A stretch of 28,686 nucleotides of DNA from Bacteroidales bacterium. Lineage in GTDB: Bacteria > Bacteroidota > Bacteroidia > Bacteroidales > UBA932. Made by a program: the position numbers and the translations under genes. A model generated the notes under the pieces. The model saw nothing but the letters and a program-made list of their open reading frames with translations. It made no database searches and had not been told where the DNA came from. The stretch is taken from NCBI GenBank assembly GCA_017631875.1, contig JAGBSL010000036.1, positions 1-28,686 on the forward strand, in the 5' to 3' direction. This document shows, piece after piece, positions 17,783 through 27,729 of this stretch; within the stretch, counting starts at the first letter, position 1, and every line of letters begins with the position of its first letter.

Positions 17783-17864
17783 ATATACATCTGTTATATT
17801 TACAATGTAAGTCTTGTCTTCGACCTCCTGGTTTATACCATGCAAACTGAGGATTGTTTCCATA

Positions 17865-19415
17865 TTAATGCTTGAAGTGGCGCATTCCGGTGCAGAGCAT
17901 TGTGATGCCGCACTCGTTCGCCTTGTTTACTGAATCCGCATCCCTCATGCTGCCGCCTGGCTGAACGATAGCCTTCACGCCGTACTCTGCTGCGAGAGTC
18001 ACTGTGTCGTCGAATGGGAAGAAACCGTCAGAACCGAGAACGAGGCCTTCAGCCTTGATGTCCTTGCCTACCTCCTTGAGCGCAGCCTCGGCCTGCTCGA
18101 GGGCGATCTTTGCAGAACCGACACGGTTCATCTGGCCTGCACCGACTCCGAGAGTAGCACCGTCCTTAACCACTACGATAGCGTTGGATTTCACGTGCTT
18201 GACGATTCTCCAAGCGAAGTCAAGGTCTGTGAGCTGGCACTCGCATGGCTTCACCTCAGTAACGCACATGTCAGTTGTTACTGTCTTGGTCTCGATGTCC
18301 TGCTCCTGAACGAGGATACCGCCGTTCATGCTCACGTACATGTTGTGGCCACCCTGCTCCTTGCTCATGTCAACCTTGAGGAGGCGGAGATTCTTCTTTG
18401 TGCAGAGAACCTCGAGAGCCTCGTCTGTGAAGCTTGGAGCCATGATGATCTCGAGGAAGATAGGCTTCATGAGCTCTGCAACCTCCTTGTTGACCTCACG
18501 GTTAACAGCTACGATACCGCCGAAGATGCTGACCTTGTCTGCCTCATATGCCTTCTTCCATGCGTCAACCACGTCGGTTCCGATGGCTGCACCGCATGGG
18601 TTCATGTGCTTGAGACCTACGCAGAACGGAGCGTCAAACTCGCGTGCAATGTTGAGCGCTGCGTTTGCGTCCTGGATGTTGTTGTATGAGAGTTCCTTAC
18701 CGTTGAGCTGCTCTGCAGTTGCGAGCGAGTAAGGCACTTTGTCAAGAGTTGCGTAGAACTTTGCGCTCTGGTGCGGGTTCTCGCCATAACGGAGAGACTG
18801 CTTGAGGTCGTACTCCAAGAAAAGCTTCTCGTTGAGACCGGCTGCCTTGCGCATGTATGTAGCGATCATCATGTCGTACTCAGCTGTGTGAGTATACGCC
18901 TCAGCAGAAAGCTGGAGACGGGTCTCCTTTGTTGTGTTTCCGGTTTCACGGATCTCAGCGATGATCTTTGCATAGTTCTCAGGGTTGCAGACTACAGTCA
19001 CTGCGCTCCAGTTCTTCGCTGCAGATCGGAGCATTGAAGGTCCTCCGATGTCGATGTTCTCGATCGCGTCCTCCATTGTCACGTCCGGCTTAGCGATTGT
19101 CTGCTTGAAAGGATAGAGGTTCACGCACACCATGTCGATGAACTCGATGCCGTTCTCCTTGAGCTGGGCGATGTGACTGTCGAGGTCACGACGGCCAAGG
19201 AGACCTCCGTGTACTTTTGGATGAAGAGTCTTTACACGACCGTCACAGATCTCTGGGAAACCTGTGATCTCGCTGATGTTGATTACCTTAAGTCCTGCAT
19301 CCTGCAGAAGCTTCATAGTTCCGCCGGTTGCGATGATCTCCCAACCGAGCTCCACCAAGTGACTGGCGAATTCTACCACGCCTGTCTTATCTGAGACTGA
19401 AAATAGTGCTCTCAT
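17865..19415 (-). CDS. purH: Bifunctional AICAR transformylase / IMP cyclohydrolase (PurH)
   Basis: PurH catalyses the last two steps to IMP, formylating AICAR with 10-formyl-THF and then closing the ring. The 516-aa protein has the normal two-domain layout. The N-terminal cyclohydrolase/MGS-like domain carries TGGT (30-33) and [13 protein letters not shown] (59-71). The C-terminal transformylase domain carries RYGENPHQ (209-216), the catalytic pair Lys268-His269 in [25 protein letters not shown] and the terminal RHFKH. The folate donor is supplied by FolD, encoded two genes further down the same strand. It is 165 bp from purM, with hairpins between them but no clear promoter. Confidence 0.98.
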   Translation of the reverse strand: MRALFSVSDKTGVVEFASHLVELGWEIIATGGTMKLLQDAGLKVINISEITGFPEICDGRVKTLHPKVHGGLLGRRDLDSHIAQLKENGIEFIDMVCVNLYPFKQTIAKPDVTMEDAIENIDIGGPSMLRSAAKNWSAVTVVCNPENYAKIIAEIRETGNTTKETRLQLSAEAYTHTAEYDMMIATYMRKAAGLNEKLFLEYDLKQSLRYGENPHQSAKFYATLDKVPYSLATAEQLNGKELSYNNIQDANAALNIAREFDAPFCVGLKHMNPCGAAIGTDVVDAWKKAYEADKVSIFGGIVAVNREVNKEVAELMKPIFLEIIMAPSFTDEALEVLCTKKNLRLLKVDMSKEQGGHNMYVSMNGGILVQEQDIETKTVTTDMCVTEVKPCECQLTDLDFAWRIVKHVKSNAIVVVKDGATLGVGAGQMNRVGSAKIALEQAEAALKEVGKDIKAEGLVLGSDGFFPFDDTVTLAAEYGVKAIVQPGGSMRDADSVNKANECGITMLCTGMRHFKH

Positions 19416-19461
19416 TTCAATAAATCCTTATCTATAGTTTAACTTCAGTTCTTTTATAACC

Positions 19462-19486
19462 GTGCGACCGCAATTGCCGGTCGCAC
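19462..19486. other. Stable stem-loop in the purM-purH spacer
   Basis: A perfect 9-bp inverted repeat, GTGCGACCG/CGGTCGCAC, encloses a 7-nt loop (CAATTGC). No U-tract follows on either strand, so it is not a typical terminator. It lies 46 bp upstream of purH and could be a processing or stabilising site between purM and purH, or part of a small repeat family. Confidence 0.5.
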
Positions 19487-19502
19487 TATTTAATCTACGT
19501 TA

Positions 19503-19575
19503 CCCTATCCCTAAATCCCTTTCCTCGGGAAAGGGACTTACCATCGCCACTGCGTGGCTCAAATGATGGAGAGGG
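19503..19575. repeat. 73-bp palindromic element with imperfect terminal inverted repeats (MITE/REP-like)
   Basis: The ends CCCTATCC and GGAGAGGG are 8-bp inverted repeats with one mismatch. Inside are a hairpin CCCTTTCC-TCG-GGAAAGGG and a nested hairpin GCCAC-TGC-GTGGC flanked by CCATC/GATGG. The element ends 5 bp from the purM stop codon. Its compact, fully palindromic build resembles dispersed intergenic elements. The presence of other copies in the genome is inferred, since only one copy is in this window. Confidence 0.55.
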
Positions 19576-19580
19576 CCAGT

Positions 19581-20750
<1,170 letters not shown>

Positions 20751-20775
20751 ATTTAGGTTTGTTTATAATATCGCG

Positions 20776-20807
20776 CAAATATAACAAAAAAAGAACGAGC
20801 AGACAAG
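20776..20807 (-). promoter_or_regulatory. purM promoter
   Basis: On the minus strand, CTTG (20807-20804), 20 bases, then TATATTTG (20783-20776) give a perfect -7 box TAnnTTTG with a one-mismatch -33 box. Transcription would start near 20771, giving a leader of about 20 nt before the purM ATG. It lies between the BASS transporter stop and purM. Confidence 0.68.
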
Positions 20808-20810
20808 ATG

Positions 20811-21827
20811 CTATTGCTTGCCTGCCCGGTAGAGTTGCCATGAATTATAGAGATTGTGCCAGATGCTGTATAGACCGCCTACAATTGCCGTTTCAGGGGT
20901 CATGAAGGTGTAGCCCATCCATATGGCGAATACGGTGTTCTTCTGGCCCAGAGACTGGCCGGCCGTAACCGTGCGGACAGCCTTTCCCCTCGCCTCGACC
21001 TCGGGCGAGGCGTCTGGACGGCGCGGCTTGTAACGACTTCCGACAAAGCGTCCCACGACGAACTGCAAAATGCAGCATACCAATGATATAAGCGCCATAT
21101 ACATGAGCAGAGACACGCTCATCGTACTATGTACTATGGATTTGGTAGTAACAGTAATCGCAAGGGTCAGCGCGACGGCCCACAGATAGAAGGCCAGGTC
21201 AGGAACTCCAAGCAGTTTCTGATGGACTCGCGGTGCAAGATAACGCACCAGCCAGGCGGCAAGACACGGAAGGATCAGAAGCGGGAAAATCTTCGCGACA
21301 ATCACGCTGAAGGCCGTCCAGAAGTCCATTCCCTGCATAGGGTGGATCATCGGGACTATCAGCGGAACAAGCACCGCCGTCACAAGGTTTATCAGCACCG
21401 TGTATGTCGTTATACCGGCCACATCTCCGCCAAGCTTGCGGGTCACCACAGCTGCTGCAGTCGCTGTAGGGCATATCAGACAGAGCATTGCACTCTCTAT
21501 GAGCACGACCTTGTCGTGATAATCCCCAGGCATGACCTTCATCACCCAGAAGGCGAGAAAGCCAAGGCCCGTAAACAACCCTCCCTGCACCAGAAGCAGC
21601 CACCAGTGCCACCTGTGCGGTTTAAGGTCCTTCGGCTCTATCCTGCAGAATGTCAGGAAAAGCATCGAGAAGATCAGCAGCGGCTGCAGAGTGCTGACAA
21701 GTGCGCTCAGAAACGGTCCGACTTGGTGCACCGGCTCAGGCATGATATGGTACAAAAGATAAATGGATGCTCCCGTCACCATAGCGATGGGAAGCATCCA
21801 GTCCTTTATTGTCTTCTTTATATCCAT
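20811..21827 (-). CDS. Bile acid:sodium symporter (BASS) family transporter
   Basis: This 338-aa inner-membrane protein has about ten hydrophobic segments of the SBF/BASS fold. The conserved blocks are LICPTATAAAVVTRKLGGDVAGI in the middle and GYTFMTPETAIVGGLYSIW near the C-terminus, which resemble the two crossover regions of the family. Bacterial members carry varied organic anions, so bile acid is not assured and the substrate is unknown. The ATG at 21827 was chosen over an in-frame TTG three codons upstream, which lies inside the predicted -7 box. It lies 60 bp upstream of purM on the same strand but purM has its own promoter, so a functional link is uncertain. Confidence 0.82.
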   Translation of the reverse strand: MDIKKTIKDWMLPIAMVTGASIYLLYHIMPEPVHQVGPFLSALVSTLQPLLIFSMLFLTFCRIEPKDLKPHRWHWWLLLVQGGLFTGLGFLAFWVMKVMPGDYHDKVVLIESAMLCLICPTATAAAVVTRKLGGDVAGITTYTVLINLVTAVLVPLIVPMIHPMQGMDFWTAFSVIVAKIFPLLILPCLAAWLVRYLAPRVHQKLLGVPDLAFYLWAVALTLAITVTTKSIVHSTMSVSLLMYMALISLVCCILQFVVGRFVGSRYKPRRPDASPEVEARGKAVRTVTAGQSLGQKNTVFAIWMGYTFMTPETAIVGGLYSIWHNLYNSWQLYRAGKQ

Positions 21828-22441
21828 TATCTGCAAATATACATTTTTTACCTTGGAGAATTCACAAGAAATCCTTCATTCAAAACAAAATTTACCAGGT
21901 GCGCGGAGTGCGCGTCATGCTGGACTTCGATCTGGCTGAACTTTATCAGGTGGAAACCAAGCGTCTAAAAGAAGCAGTCAGGAGAAACTGGGAAAGATTC
22001 GAGGGAGACGACTTCATGTTTGAACTCACAGAACAGGAGTATAACTCTCTGATAATCAGTTTGAGGTCGCAAATTGCGTCCTCAAAAGAAAGAGGAGGAA
22101 GACGCCACATGCCTTTTGCATTTACTGAACAAGGAGTAGCCATGCTGGCAAGTGTTCTCAGAAGCGACACCGCGATAATGGTCAACCGTTCAATAATAAG
22201 AGCGTTCGTAGCTATGCGCAACTATATCATGTCTACCCAGCATCTGGAATCCGAACTTGCCGCCCTTAAGGCCAAGCTGGAACTGCTAGAGAGGAATGAC
22301 GAAGAGAACCTCGAGGCCATAAACGACCTTTCCGAAGATGTACGGAAAGAAATCGACAACATATACATGGCCATAGCGGCATTGTCGGTCAAACCGGCGG
22401 ACGAGCCTGACAAACCATCCAAAAAGATCGGGTTTAAATAG
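21809..22441 (+). CDS. ORF6N-domain protein (KilA-N-like DNA-binding family), 5' end probably frameshifted
   Basis: ORF6N domains occur in phage antirepressor-like and mobile-element proteins and are thought to bind DNA. The domain covers about residues 24-120: IQNKIYQVRGVRVMLDFDLAELYQVETKRLKEAVRRN, the DDFMFELTEQE block and PFAFTEQGVAMLASVL. A coiled coil (about 143-195) and a basic tail follow. The only in-frame ATG upstream (21809) lies inside the opposing BASS gene and gives an unnatural leader peptide. In another frame a TTG at 21853 gives (M)ENSQEIL, a natural-looking ORF6N N-terminus that would join the domain if one base near 21877 were removed. The gene may therefore be a recent pseudogene or start at an unusual codon. 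It converges on purF across a terminator. Confidence 0.72.
   Translation: MSSLYPLSANIHFLPWRIHKKSFIQNKIYQVRGVRVMLDFDLAELYQVETKRLKEAVRRNWERFEGDDFMFELTEQEYNSLIISLRSQIASSKERGGRRHMPFAFTEQGVAMLASVLRSDTAIMVNRSIIRAFVAMRNYIMSTQHLESELAALKAKLELLERNDEENLEAINDLSEDVRKEIDNIYMAIAALSVKPADEPDKPSKKIGFK
21834..21841 (-). promoter_or_regulatory. Likely -7 element of the BASS gene promoter
   Basis: TATATTTG on the minus strand is a perfect TAnnTTTG box, ending 6 bp before the ATG at 21827. No TTTG lies 19-20 bases upstream; the nearest weak match is CTTG at 23 bases (21868-21865). If active, the transcript would be leaderless or nearly so. Confidence 0.45.
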
Positions 22442-22442
22442 A

Positions 22443-22477
22443 CAAAAGCACAGAACCGGCGCGGTTCTGTGCTTTTG
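22443..22477. terminator. Bidirectional intrinsic terminator between the ORF6N gene and purF
   Basis: There is a perfect 16-bp inverted repeat, CAAAAGCACAGAACCG with its complement (22443-22458 and 22462-22477), around a 3-nt loop GCG. The outer A4 and T4 tracts give a hairpin plus U-run on either strand. It stops the ORF6N transcript from the left and the purE-purL-purF transcript from the right. Confidence 0.85.
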
Positions 22478-22486
22478 AACTATGAT

Positions 22487-22512
22487 AGATTCCTCGACAA
22501 GCTCGGAATGAC
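22487..22512. repeat. Dispersed-repeat-like sequence (translates as CHSELVEES on the minus strand)
   Basis: The minus strand reads GTCATTCCGAGCTTGTCGAG followed by GAATCT, with an ATTCC/GGAAT inverted repeat at its ends. I recognise this as a widespread intergenic repeat, often mis-annotated as peptides containing CHSELVEES. It lies between the terminator and the purF stop. That it is repeated elsewhere in this genome is established only by general experience, not by this window. Confidence 0.55.
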
Positions 22513-22536
22513 AGTCGTCAAACTCAAGCTGTCGAA

Positions 22537-23931
22537 TTACTCCTCGTAGAGGTTTGTCGGATACTTGTGGTTGAAGCATGCGAGGCAGAGGTCGTCGCGC
22601 TTGCCGGCTGCGAGCATGCCCTCGTGAGAGAGGAATGCGAGAGAGTCGGCTTCAATGAGCTTGCATACTTCCTCTACCGAGTTCTTGTTGCTGATCAGTT
22701 CCTCTGGCGTATGTACATCCACTCCGTAGTAGCAAGTGTACTTAAGCGGCGCGCTGGCAATACGGACATGCACTTCCGTAGCACCGGCCTCGCGAAGCAT
22801 CTTGACGATCTTGAGCGATGTGGTACCGCGTACGATAGAATCATCCACGATCACCACCCTCTTGCCCTTGACGATGGACCTTACCGGAGAAAGCTTCATC
22901 TTCACACCCTTCTCACGGAGAGACTGGGTCGGAAGGATGAATGTACGTCCTACATACTTGCTCTTGATCAGTCCCATCTCGTATGGAAGTCCGCTGGCCT
23001 CTGCATAACCCTGGGCCGCACTGAGGCTGGAATCAGGAACACCGATCACGATGTCTGCATCAGCCGGCGCCTCATGGAAAAGAATCCTTCCTGATTCTTT
23101 TCTATAATTATGCACATTGCATCCCTCGATGTCGCTGTCAGGACGCGCAAAGTATACATACTCCATGGCACACATGGCATGACGCTGAGTCTCAGCATAG
23201 AACTGGCTGCGGATGCCGTGGTGGTCGAGAGTCACGATCTCGCCCGGTTCCACGTCGCGGATGTACTCCGCTCCGAGCACGTCGAATGCACATGTCTCAC
23301 TGGCAACGACGTAGCCATCACCAAGTCTGCCGATGGCTAGCGGATGGAAGCCGTACTTGTCACGGCATGCATAGATGCGGCGGCCTGTCATGACCACAAA
23401 TGAGAATGCGCCGTCAAGCATATTGAGGGCATTCTTAAGAGAGTGGATACGAGGCTGATCCTTGTCGATGCCCTGTTTCTTGATAAGATGCGCAAGCACC
23501 TCGGCATCAGAGTTAGACTGGAAGAGACTTCCCCTGTCCTCCAGCTCGTCACGAAGCTGGGCGTAATTCACGATCTGGCCATTATTAGCCAAAGCGAAGT
23601 CACCTGAATTGTGGTGGAAGAGGAAAGGCTGAAGGTTCTCTGTTCCCTTGCAGCCGGCGTTGCTGTAACGGACATGACCGATCGCCATCTTACCAGGAAG
23701 CTTAGCGATAGCCCTCTCGTTAATCACCTCACTTACAAGACCTTCACCCTTTACTCTATGGAAGGTTCCCTCTGAGTCAACGGTCACGATACCGCAACCC
23801 TGCTGACCTCTGTGCTGAAGGGTGTGCAGGCCATAATAAGCAAGGCCTGCAGCATCCTCAACACCGTAGATTCCAAGCACGCCACACTCATGGTGGAGCT
23901 TGTCATCCCTGTATTTGTTACAATTACACAT
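22537..23931 (-). CDS. purF: Amidophosphoribosyltransferase (glutamine PRPP amidotransferase, PurF)
   Basis: PurF catalyses the committed first step, PRPP plus glutamine to 5-phosphoribosylamine, and is usually feedback-inhibited by purine nucleotides. The 464-aa protein is of the B. subtilis type. A 15-residue propeptide (MCNCNKYRDDKLHHE) precedes the catalytic Cys16 of the Ntn glutaminase domain (CGVLGIYG). Four cysteines at 254, 400, 449 and 452 match the [4Fe-4S] ligands of that class, which suggests oxygen sensitivity. The PRPP-binding loop is VVIVDDSIVRGTT (359-371). It begins 16 bp after the purL stop and is the last gene of the purE-purL-purF operon. Confidence 0.97.
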   Translation of the reverse strand: MCNCNKYRDDKLHHECGVLGIYGVEDAAGLAYYGLHTLQHRGQQGCGIVTVDSEGTFHRVKGEGLVSEVINERAIAKLPGKMAIGHVRYSNAGCKGTENLQPFLFHHNSGDFALANNGQIVNYAQLRDELEDRGSLFQSNSDAEVLAHLIKKQGIDKDQPRIHSLKNALNMLDGAFSFVVMTGRRIYACRDKYGFHPLAIGRLGDGYVVASETCAFDVLGAEYIRDVEPGEIVTLDHHGIRSQFYAETQRHAMCAMEYVYFARPDSDIEGCNVHNYRKESGRILFHEAPADADIVIGVPDSSLSAAQGYAEASGLPYEMGLIKSKYVGRTFILPTQSLREKGVKMKLSPVRSIVKGKRVVIVDDSIVRGTTSLKIVKMLREAGATEVHVRIASAPLKYTCYYGVDVHTPEELISNKNSVEEVCKLIEADSLAFLSHEGMLAAGKRDDLCLACFNHKYPTNLYEE

Positions 23932-23947
23932 TTTGCTGTTCGTTTTA

Positions 23948-26900
23948 TTATTCGCCTCTAAAGTAAGCTACCGCATTGAGGAAGAGCGGCTGCTCACGGG
24001 TGTCGTCATCAATGTTCTTGAAGAGGTTCTCCTCGAAGCGCTCGGTGTGTCCCATCTTTCCGAGGATCTGACCGTTCTTGCTGATGATACCCTCGATTGC
24101 GTAGTATGATCCGTTAGGGTTGTATGGGGACTCCATTGTAGGCTCCTCCTCGAGAGGATCCACATACTGGAATGCAACCTGGCCGTTTGCGAAGAGTTCC
24201 TTTGCAAACTCCTCGTTCACAACGAACTTACCCTCGCCGTGGCTCACTGCGATAGTGTGGAGGTCGCCGATGGCGAAGTCCTTCAGCCATGGAGAGTTGG
24301 TTGTGCCCACGCGGGTTGTCACCATCTGCGAGATGTGGCGGTTGATATCGTTGCGGAAGAGTGTAGGGCTGTCCTTAGTCACCTGACCCAGACGTCCGTA
24401 TGGGAGGAGTCCTGACTTCACGAGAGCCTGGAATCCGTTACAGATACCGAGGATGAGGCCGCCGCGATCGATGAGAGCATGAATAGCGTCAGCGATCTCC
24501 TTGTTATTCAATACGTTTGCAATGAACTTACCGCTTCCGTCTGGCTCATCACCAGCAGAGAATCCACCGCAGAGCATGAGGATATGACACTCGTCAATGT
24601 TCTTCTTCATCTCAGCTATCGAGCGGAAGATATCATCTTCCGTGAGATTACAAAATACGCTCATGCGTACCTCTGCGCCGGCGTTGCGCCATGCCTTTGC
24701 AGAGTCGTAGTCGCAGTTTGTACCTGGGAATACAGGGAGATATGCGATAGGCTTCTCCACCGGCTCACCCTTGTACTTGAGATCCGCCTTCTTTGCCTTA
24801 TAAGGCTTCACACCCTCCATTCCCGCAGGAACGAGCTTCTTATGGTATGCCTCAGCAGTATCAGGGTAAACCTCAGCGAACTTAGCGCCGTTTACAGCCA
24901 TGAGCTCGAAGATGTCGAACTTGGTTCCGTTGATTGTGAGCTCGCTCTCCTCTCCGTCTGTAACCTCACCGATGAGGATTGCGTTCGGATAGTCAAGAGC
25001 CTCCTCAGCCTCGACGAGGATGGAACCGTAACCGTAGTTGAAGAGTTCCTTCTCGTCATACTTGATCTTCGCGTCAAGACCGTTACCGAATGACATCTTA
25101 CAGATTGCCTCGGCTACGCCACCGAAACCGAGAGCGTATCCTGAAACGATGTTTCCTTCCTGGATCTGCTCGTGTACGTATGCCCAGTTAGCCTTGAGCT
25201 GCTCTACGTTAGGCATGTAGTTAGCCTCTGGCGTATGCTTGATCAGATAAAGCTTGTTGCCCTCATACTTGAGCTCTGGAGAAATCACCTGACCAGCGTC
25301 AACTGTAGTGATACCGAATGCCATGAGCATTGGAGGTACGTTGATGTTCTCGAATGTTCCGCTCATAGAGTCCTTACCTCCGATTGAAGGAAGACCGAAC
25401 TCAACCTGCATCTTGAGGGCTCCGAGGAGGGCCGAAAGCGGCTTGCCCCAAGACTTACGGTCTGTCATGCGCTCAAAGTACTCCTGGTATGAGAAGCGCA
25501 TCTTCTCGTATGAAGCACCGGCTGCAACAACCTTTGCACATGCCTCTACGACTGCGTAAGCTGCACCGTGGTATGGGCTCCAGCTTGCGATGAACGGATT
25601 GTATCCGAACGCCATGATCGAAGCTGTGTCTGTGTATCCGTCTGTAGGGAGCTTCTGCACTGAAACCTGAGTCTCTGTTGTCTGGAGCATACCTCCGAAC
25701 GGCATGAGGACTGTCGAGCGGCCGATTGTCGAGTCGAACATCTCGATGAGACCCTTCTGTGATGTCACGTTAGGATCCTGGAGATTGTAGAACACCTTGT
25801 CCTTGAGAGTGTTGCCCTCAACTGTACGTACGAATGGATTCTTGGCCTCGACTGCACCAACGGTAGCCTTTGCATAGTGCTTTGCTCCTGCGCTGTCGAT
25901 GAACTCACGTGAAAGGTCAACGATGACCTTGTCACCATAGAACATACGCATGCGCTTGCGGTCTGTAACGTCAGCGACATGTGTCACCTCAACGTTCTCG
26001 CTTGCGCAGTATGCCATCATGGCCTCCTTGTCCTTGGCCTCGATCACGACAGACATACGCTCCTGAGACTCGCTGATAGCAAGCTCTGTAGAGTTGAGTC
26101 CGTTGTACTTCACTGGCACGCGGTCAAGATAGATATCGAGTCCTTCGGTAAGCTCGCCGATCGCCACGCTGACACCGCCGGCACCGAAGTCGTTTGATTT
26201 CTTGATGAGCTTTGTCACCTCAGGACGGCGGAAAAGCCTCTGGAGCTTTCTCTCCTCAGGTGCATTACCCTTCTGTACCTCACTTCCGCAAGTCTCGAGA
26301 GACTCCTCAGTGTGCTCCTTGGATGAACCTGTTGCTCCGCCGACTCCGTCGCGGCCTGTGCGGCCTCCCATAAGGAGAACGACGTCACCTGGAGCAGGGC
26401 TCTCGCGGCGTACGCTGTCCGCCTTTACAGCTCCGACAACTGCACCGACCTCGAGACGCTTTGCGACATAACCCTCGTGGTAAACCTCGCGCACGTGGGT
26501 TGTAGCGAGACCGATCTGGTTACCGTAGCTTGAGTAACCGTGAGCGGCCTTGCGGGAGATGATGCTCTGAGGGAGCTTGCCCGGCATTGTATCAGCAACA
26601 GGGAGATAGATGTCACCAGCACCTGTCACACGCATTGCCTGGTAAACGTAAGCACGGCCAGAGAGCGGGTCGCGGATCGCGCCGCCAAGACATGTTGCAG
26701 CTCCACCGAATGGTTCGATTTCAGTAGGGTGGTTATGTGTCTCGTTCTTGAACTGGAGGAGCCACTTCTCTGTGGTCATCTCACCTTCGTCATTAACGAT
26801 ATCCACGTCAACATAGATGCTGCATGCGTTGTTCTCCTCGCTGACCTCCATGTCGTCGAGAAGGCCCTTAGCCTTGAGGTAACGGGCACCGATGCAGGCC

Positions 26901-27706
26901 ATGTCCATGAGGTTGATGTCCTTGTTCTCACGGCCGAGTTCCTGACGGATCTTAAGGTAGAGGTTGAGTGTTCCGTCGATCTCCTCCTTGAGGAATGACT
27001 CCTCTACGTTGATGTCTTCAAGCTCTGTTGTGAATGTTGTGTGACGGCAGTGGTCACTCCAATATGTATCGAGGATGCGGAGCTCTGTCTCTGATGGGTC
27101 GCGGCCTTCCGCCTTGAAGTAGTTGACTACTTCGCGGAGGTCATCAGCATTCATTGCAAGGCCCATCTTCTTGCAGTACGGAGCAAGTTCCTCTTCTGTC
27201 AATGCTGTAAGGCCTACGAGAACCGGAACCGGAGTCACCTCAGGCTGCTCGAGGGCTGTGAGCTTCGAGAGGTCCTTCTCGCGAGACTCCACTGCATTGA
27301 TGTAATACTTCTTGATCTTTGCGATCACCTCATCGGTAGTGTCAGCAGGGAGGATGATGAGCTTAGAGCTCTTGATGCTCACCTTAGCTGCAGGGTCGAT
27401 AAGGCGGACACAGTCCACAGCTGACGCTGCACGCTGGTCGAACTGGCCTGGAAGGTACTCCACGGCGATGTATTTTGCGCCTTCGAGATCACACTCGTCG
27501 GTCACGCTGTCTGTAACGATCTCTCCGAACACGCTGTAGCGGCTCTTCTCGAGGAGGTCCTTCGAGAATCCGAAGAGGTCATACACGTTAAGAAGGCGAA
27601 GAGTCTCGAGGTCGAGCTGAAGGTTTTCGTTCAGCTCACTCAAGAGGCTGCGTGCCTCCACCTGAAATTCAGGATACTTTTCTACGTAGATACGATAGTT
27701 GTTCAT
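23948..27706 (-). CDS. purL: Phosphoribosylformylglycinamidine synthase, single-chain (PurL, FGAM synthase)
   Basis: PurL catalyses step 4, converting FGAR, glutamine and ATP to FGAM. At 1252 aa it is the large fused form, so separate purS and purQ are not needed. In order it shows an N-terminal PurS-like region, a linker with SDHCRHTTF, two AIR-synthase-related halves (QFKNETHNHPTEIEPFGGAATC and SIGGKDSMSG in the tandem parts), and a C-terminal class I glutaminase. The glutaminase has LPVFPGTNCDYDSAKAW, CGGFSAGDEPDGSGK, Cys1089 in GICNGFQ and the HxE pair His1220/Glu1222 in GHTERFEE. It lies 23 bp after purE and 16 bp before purF. Confidence 0.98.
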   Translation of the reverse strand: MNNYRIYVEKYPEFQVEARSLLSELNENLQLDLETLRLLNVYDLFGFSKDLLEKSRYSVFGEIVTDSVTDECDLEGAKYIAVEYLPGQFDQRAASAVDCVRLIDPAAKVSIKSSKLIILPADTTDEVIAKIKKYYINAVESREKDLSKLTALEQPEVTPVPVLVGLTALTEEELAPYCKKMGLAMNADDLREVVNYFKAEGRDPSETELRILDTYWSDHCRHTTFTTELEDINVEESFLKEEIDGTLNLYLKIRQELGRENKDINLMDMACIGARYLKAKGLLDDMEVSEENNACSIYVDVDIVNDEGEMTTEKWLLQFKNETHNHPTEIEPFGGAATCLGGAIRDPLSGRAYVYQAMRVTGAGDIYLPVADTMPGKLPQSIISRKAAHGYSSYGNQIGLATTHVREVYHEGYVAKRLEVGAVVGAVKADSVRRESPAPGDVVLLMGGRTGRDGVGGATGSSKEHTEESLETCGSEVQKGNAPEERKLQRLFRRPEVTKLIKKSNDFGAGGVSVAIGELTEGLDIYLDRVPVKYNGLNSTELAISESQERMSVVIEAKDKEAMMAYCASENVEVTHVADVTDRKRMRMFYGDKVIVDLSREFIDSAGAKHYAKATVGAVEAKNPFVRTVEGNTLKDKVFYNLQDPNVTSQKGLIEMFDSTIGRSTVLMPFGGMLQTTETQVSVQKLPTDGYTDTASIMAFGYNPFIASWSPYHGAAYAVVEACAKVVAAGASYEKMRFSYQEYFERMTDRKSWGKPLSALLGALKMQVEFGLPSIGGKDSMSGTFENINVPPMLMAFGITTVDAGQVISPELKYEGNKLYLIKHTPEANYMPNVEQLKANWAYVHEQIQEGNIVSGYALGFGGVAEAICKMSFGNGLDAKIKYDEKELFNYGYGSILVEAEEALDYPNAILIGEVTDGEESELTINGTKFDIFELMAVNGAKFAEVYPDTAEAYHKKLVPAGMEGVKPYKAKKADLKYKGEPVEKPIAYLPVFPGTNCDYDSAKAWRNAGAEVRMSVFCNLTEDDIFRSIAEMKKNIDECHILMLCGGFSAGDEPDGSGKFIANVLNNKEIADAIHALIDRGGLILGICNGFQALVKSGLLPYGRLGQVTKDSPTLFRNDINRHISQMVTTRVGTTNSPWLKDFAIGDLHTIAVSHGEGKFVVNEEFAKELFANGQVAFQYVDPLEEEPTMESPYNPNGSYYAIEGIISKNGQILGKMGHTERFEENLFKNIDDDTREQPLFLNAVAYFRGE

Positions 27707-27729
27707 ATATTTGAGATAGATTGCTTCGG

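Noticed and set aside
17783..17863. 27-codon N-terminal extension of purD
   Set aside because: PurD proteins start directly at the glycine-rich MKKVLVIGGGGREHA, and the extension shows no conserved feature.
17783..17864. A promoter for purD in the 82-bp purH-purD spacer
   Set aside because: TTTG and a TACATTGT-like box are present, but they are about 33 bases apart instead of 19-20, so the match is not convincing.
19503..19575. Intrinsic terminator after purM
   Set aside because: The hairpins are strong, but no U-tract follows them on the minus strand, and purH has no visible promoter of its own.
21129..21968. 279-aa plus-strand open frame opposite the BASS transporter
   Set aside because: It is rich in His, Arg and Gln as expected for antisense of a membrane protein gene, and it overlaps the ORF6N start region in another frame. 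There is no family resemblance.
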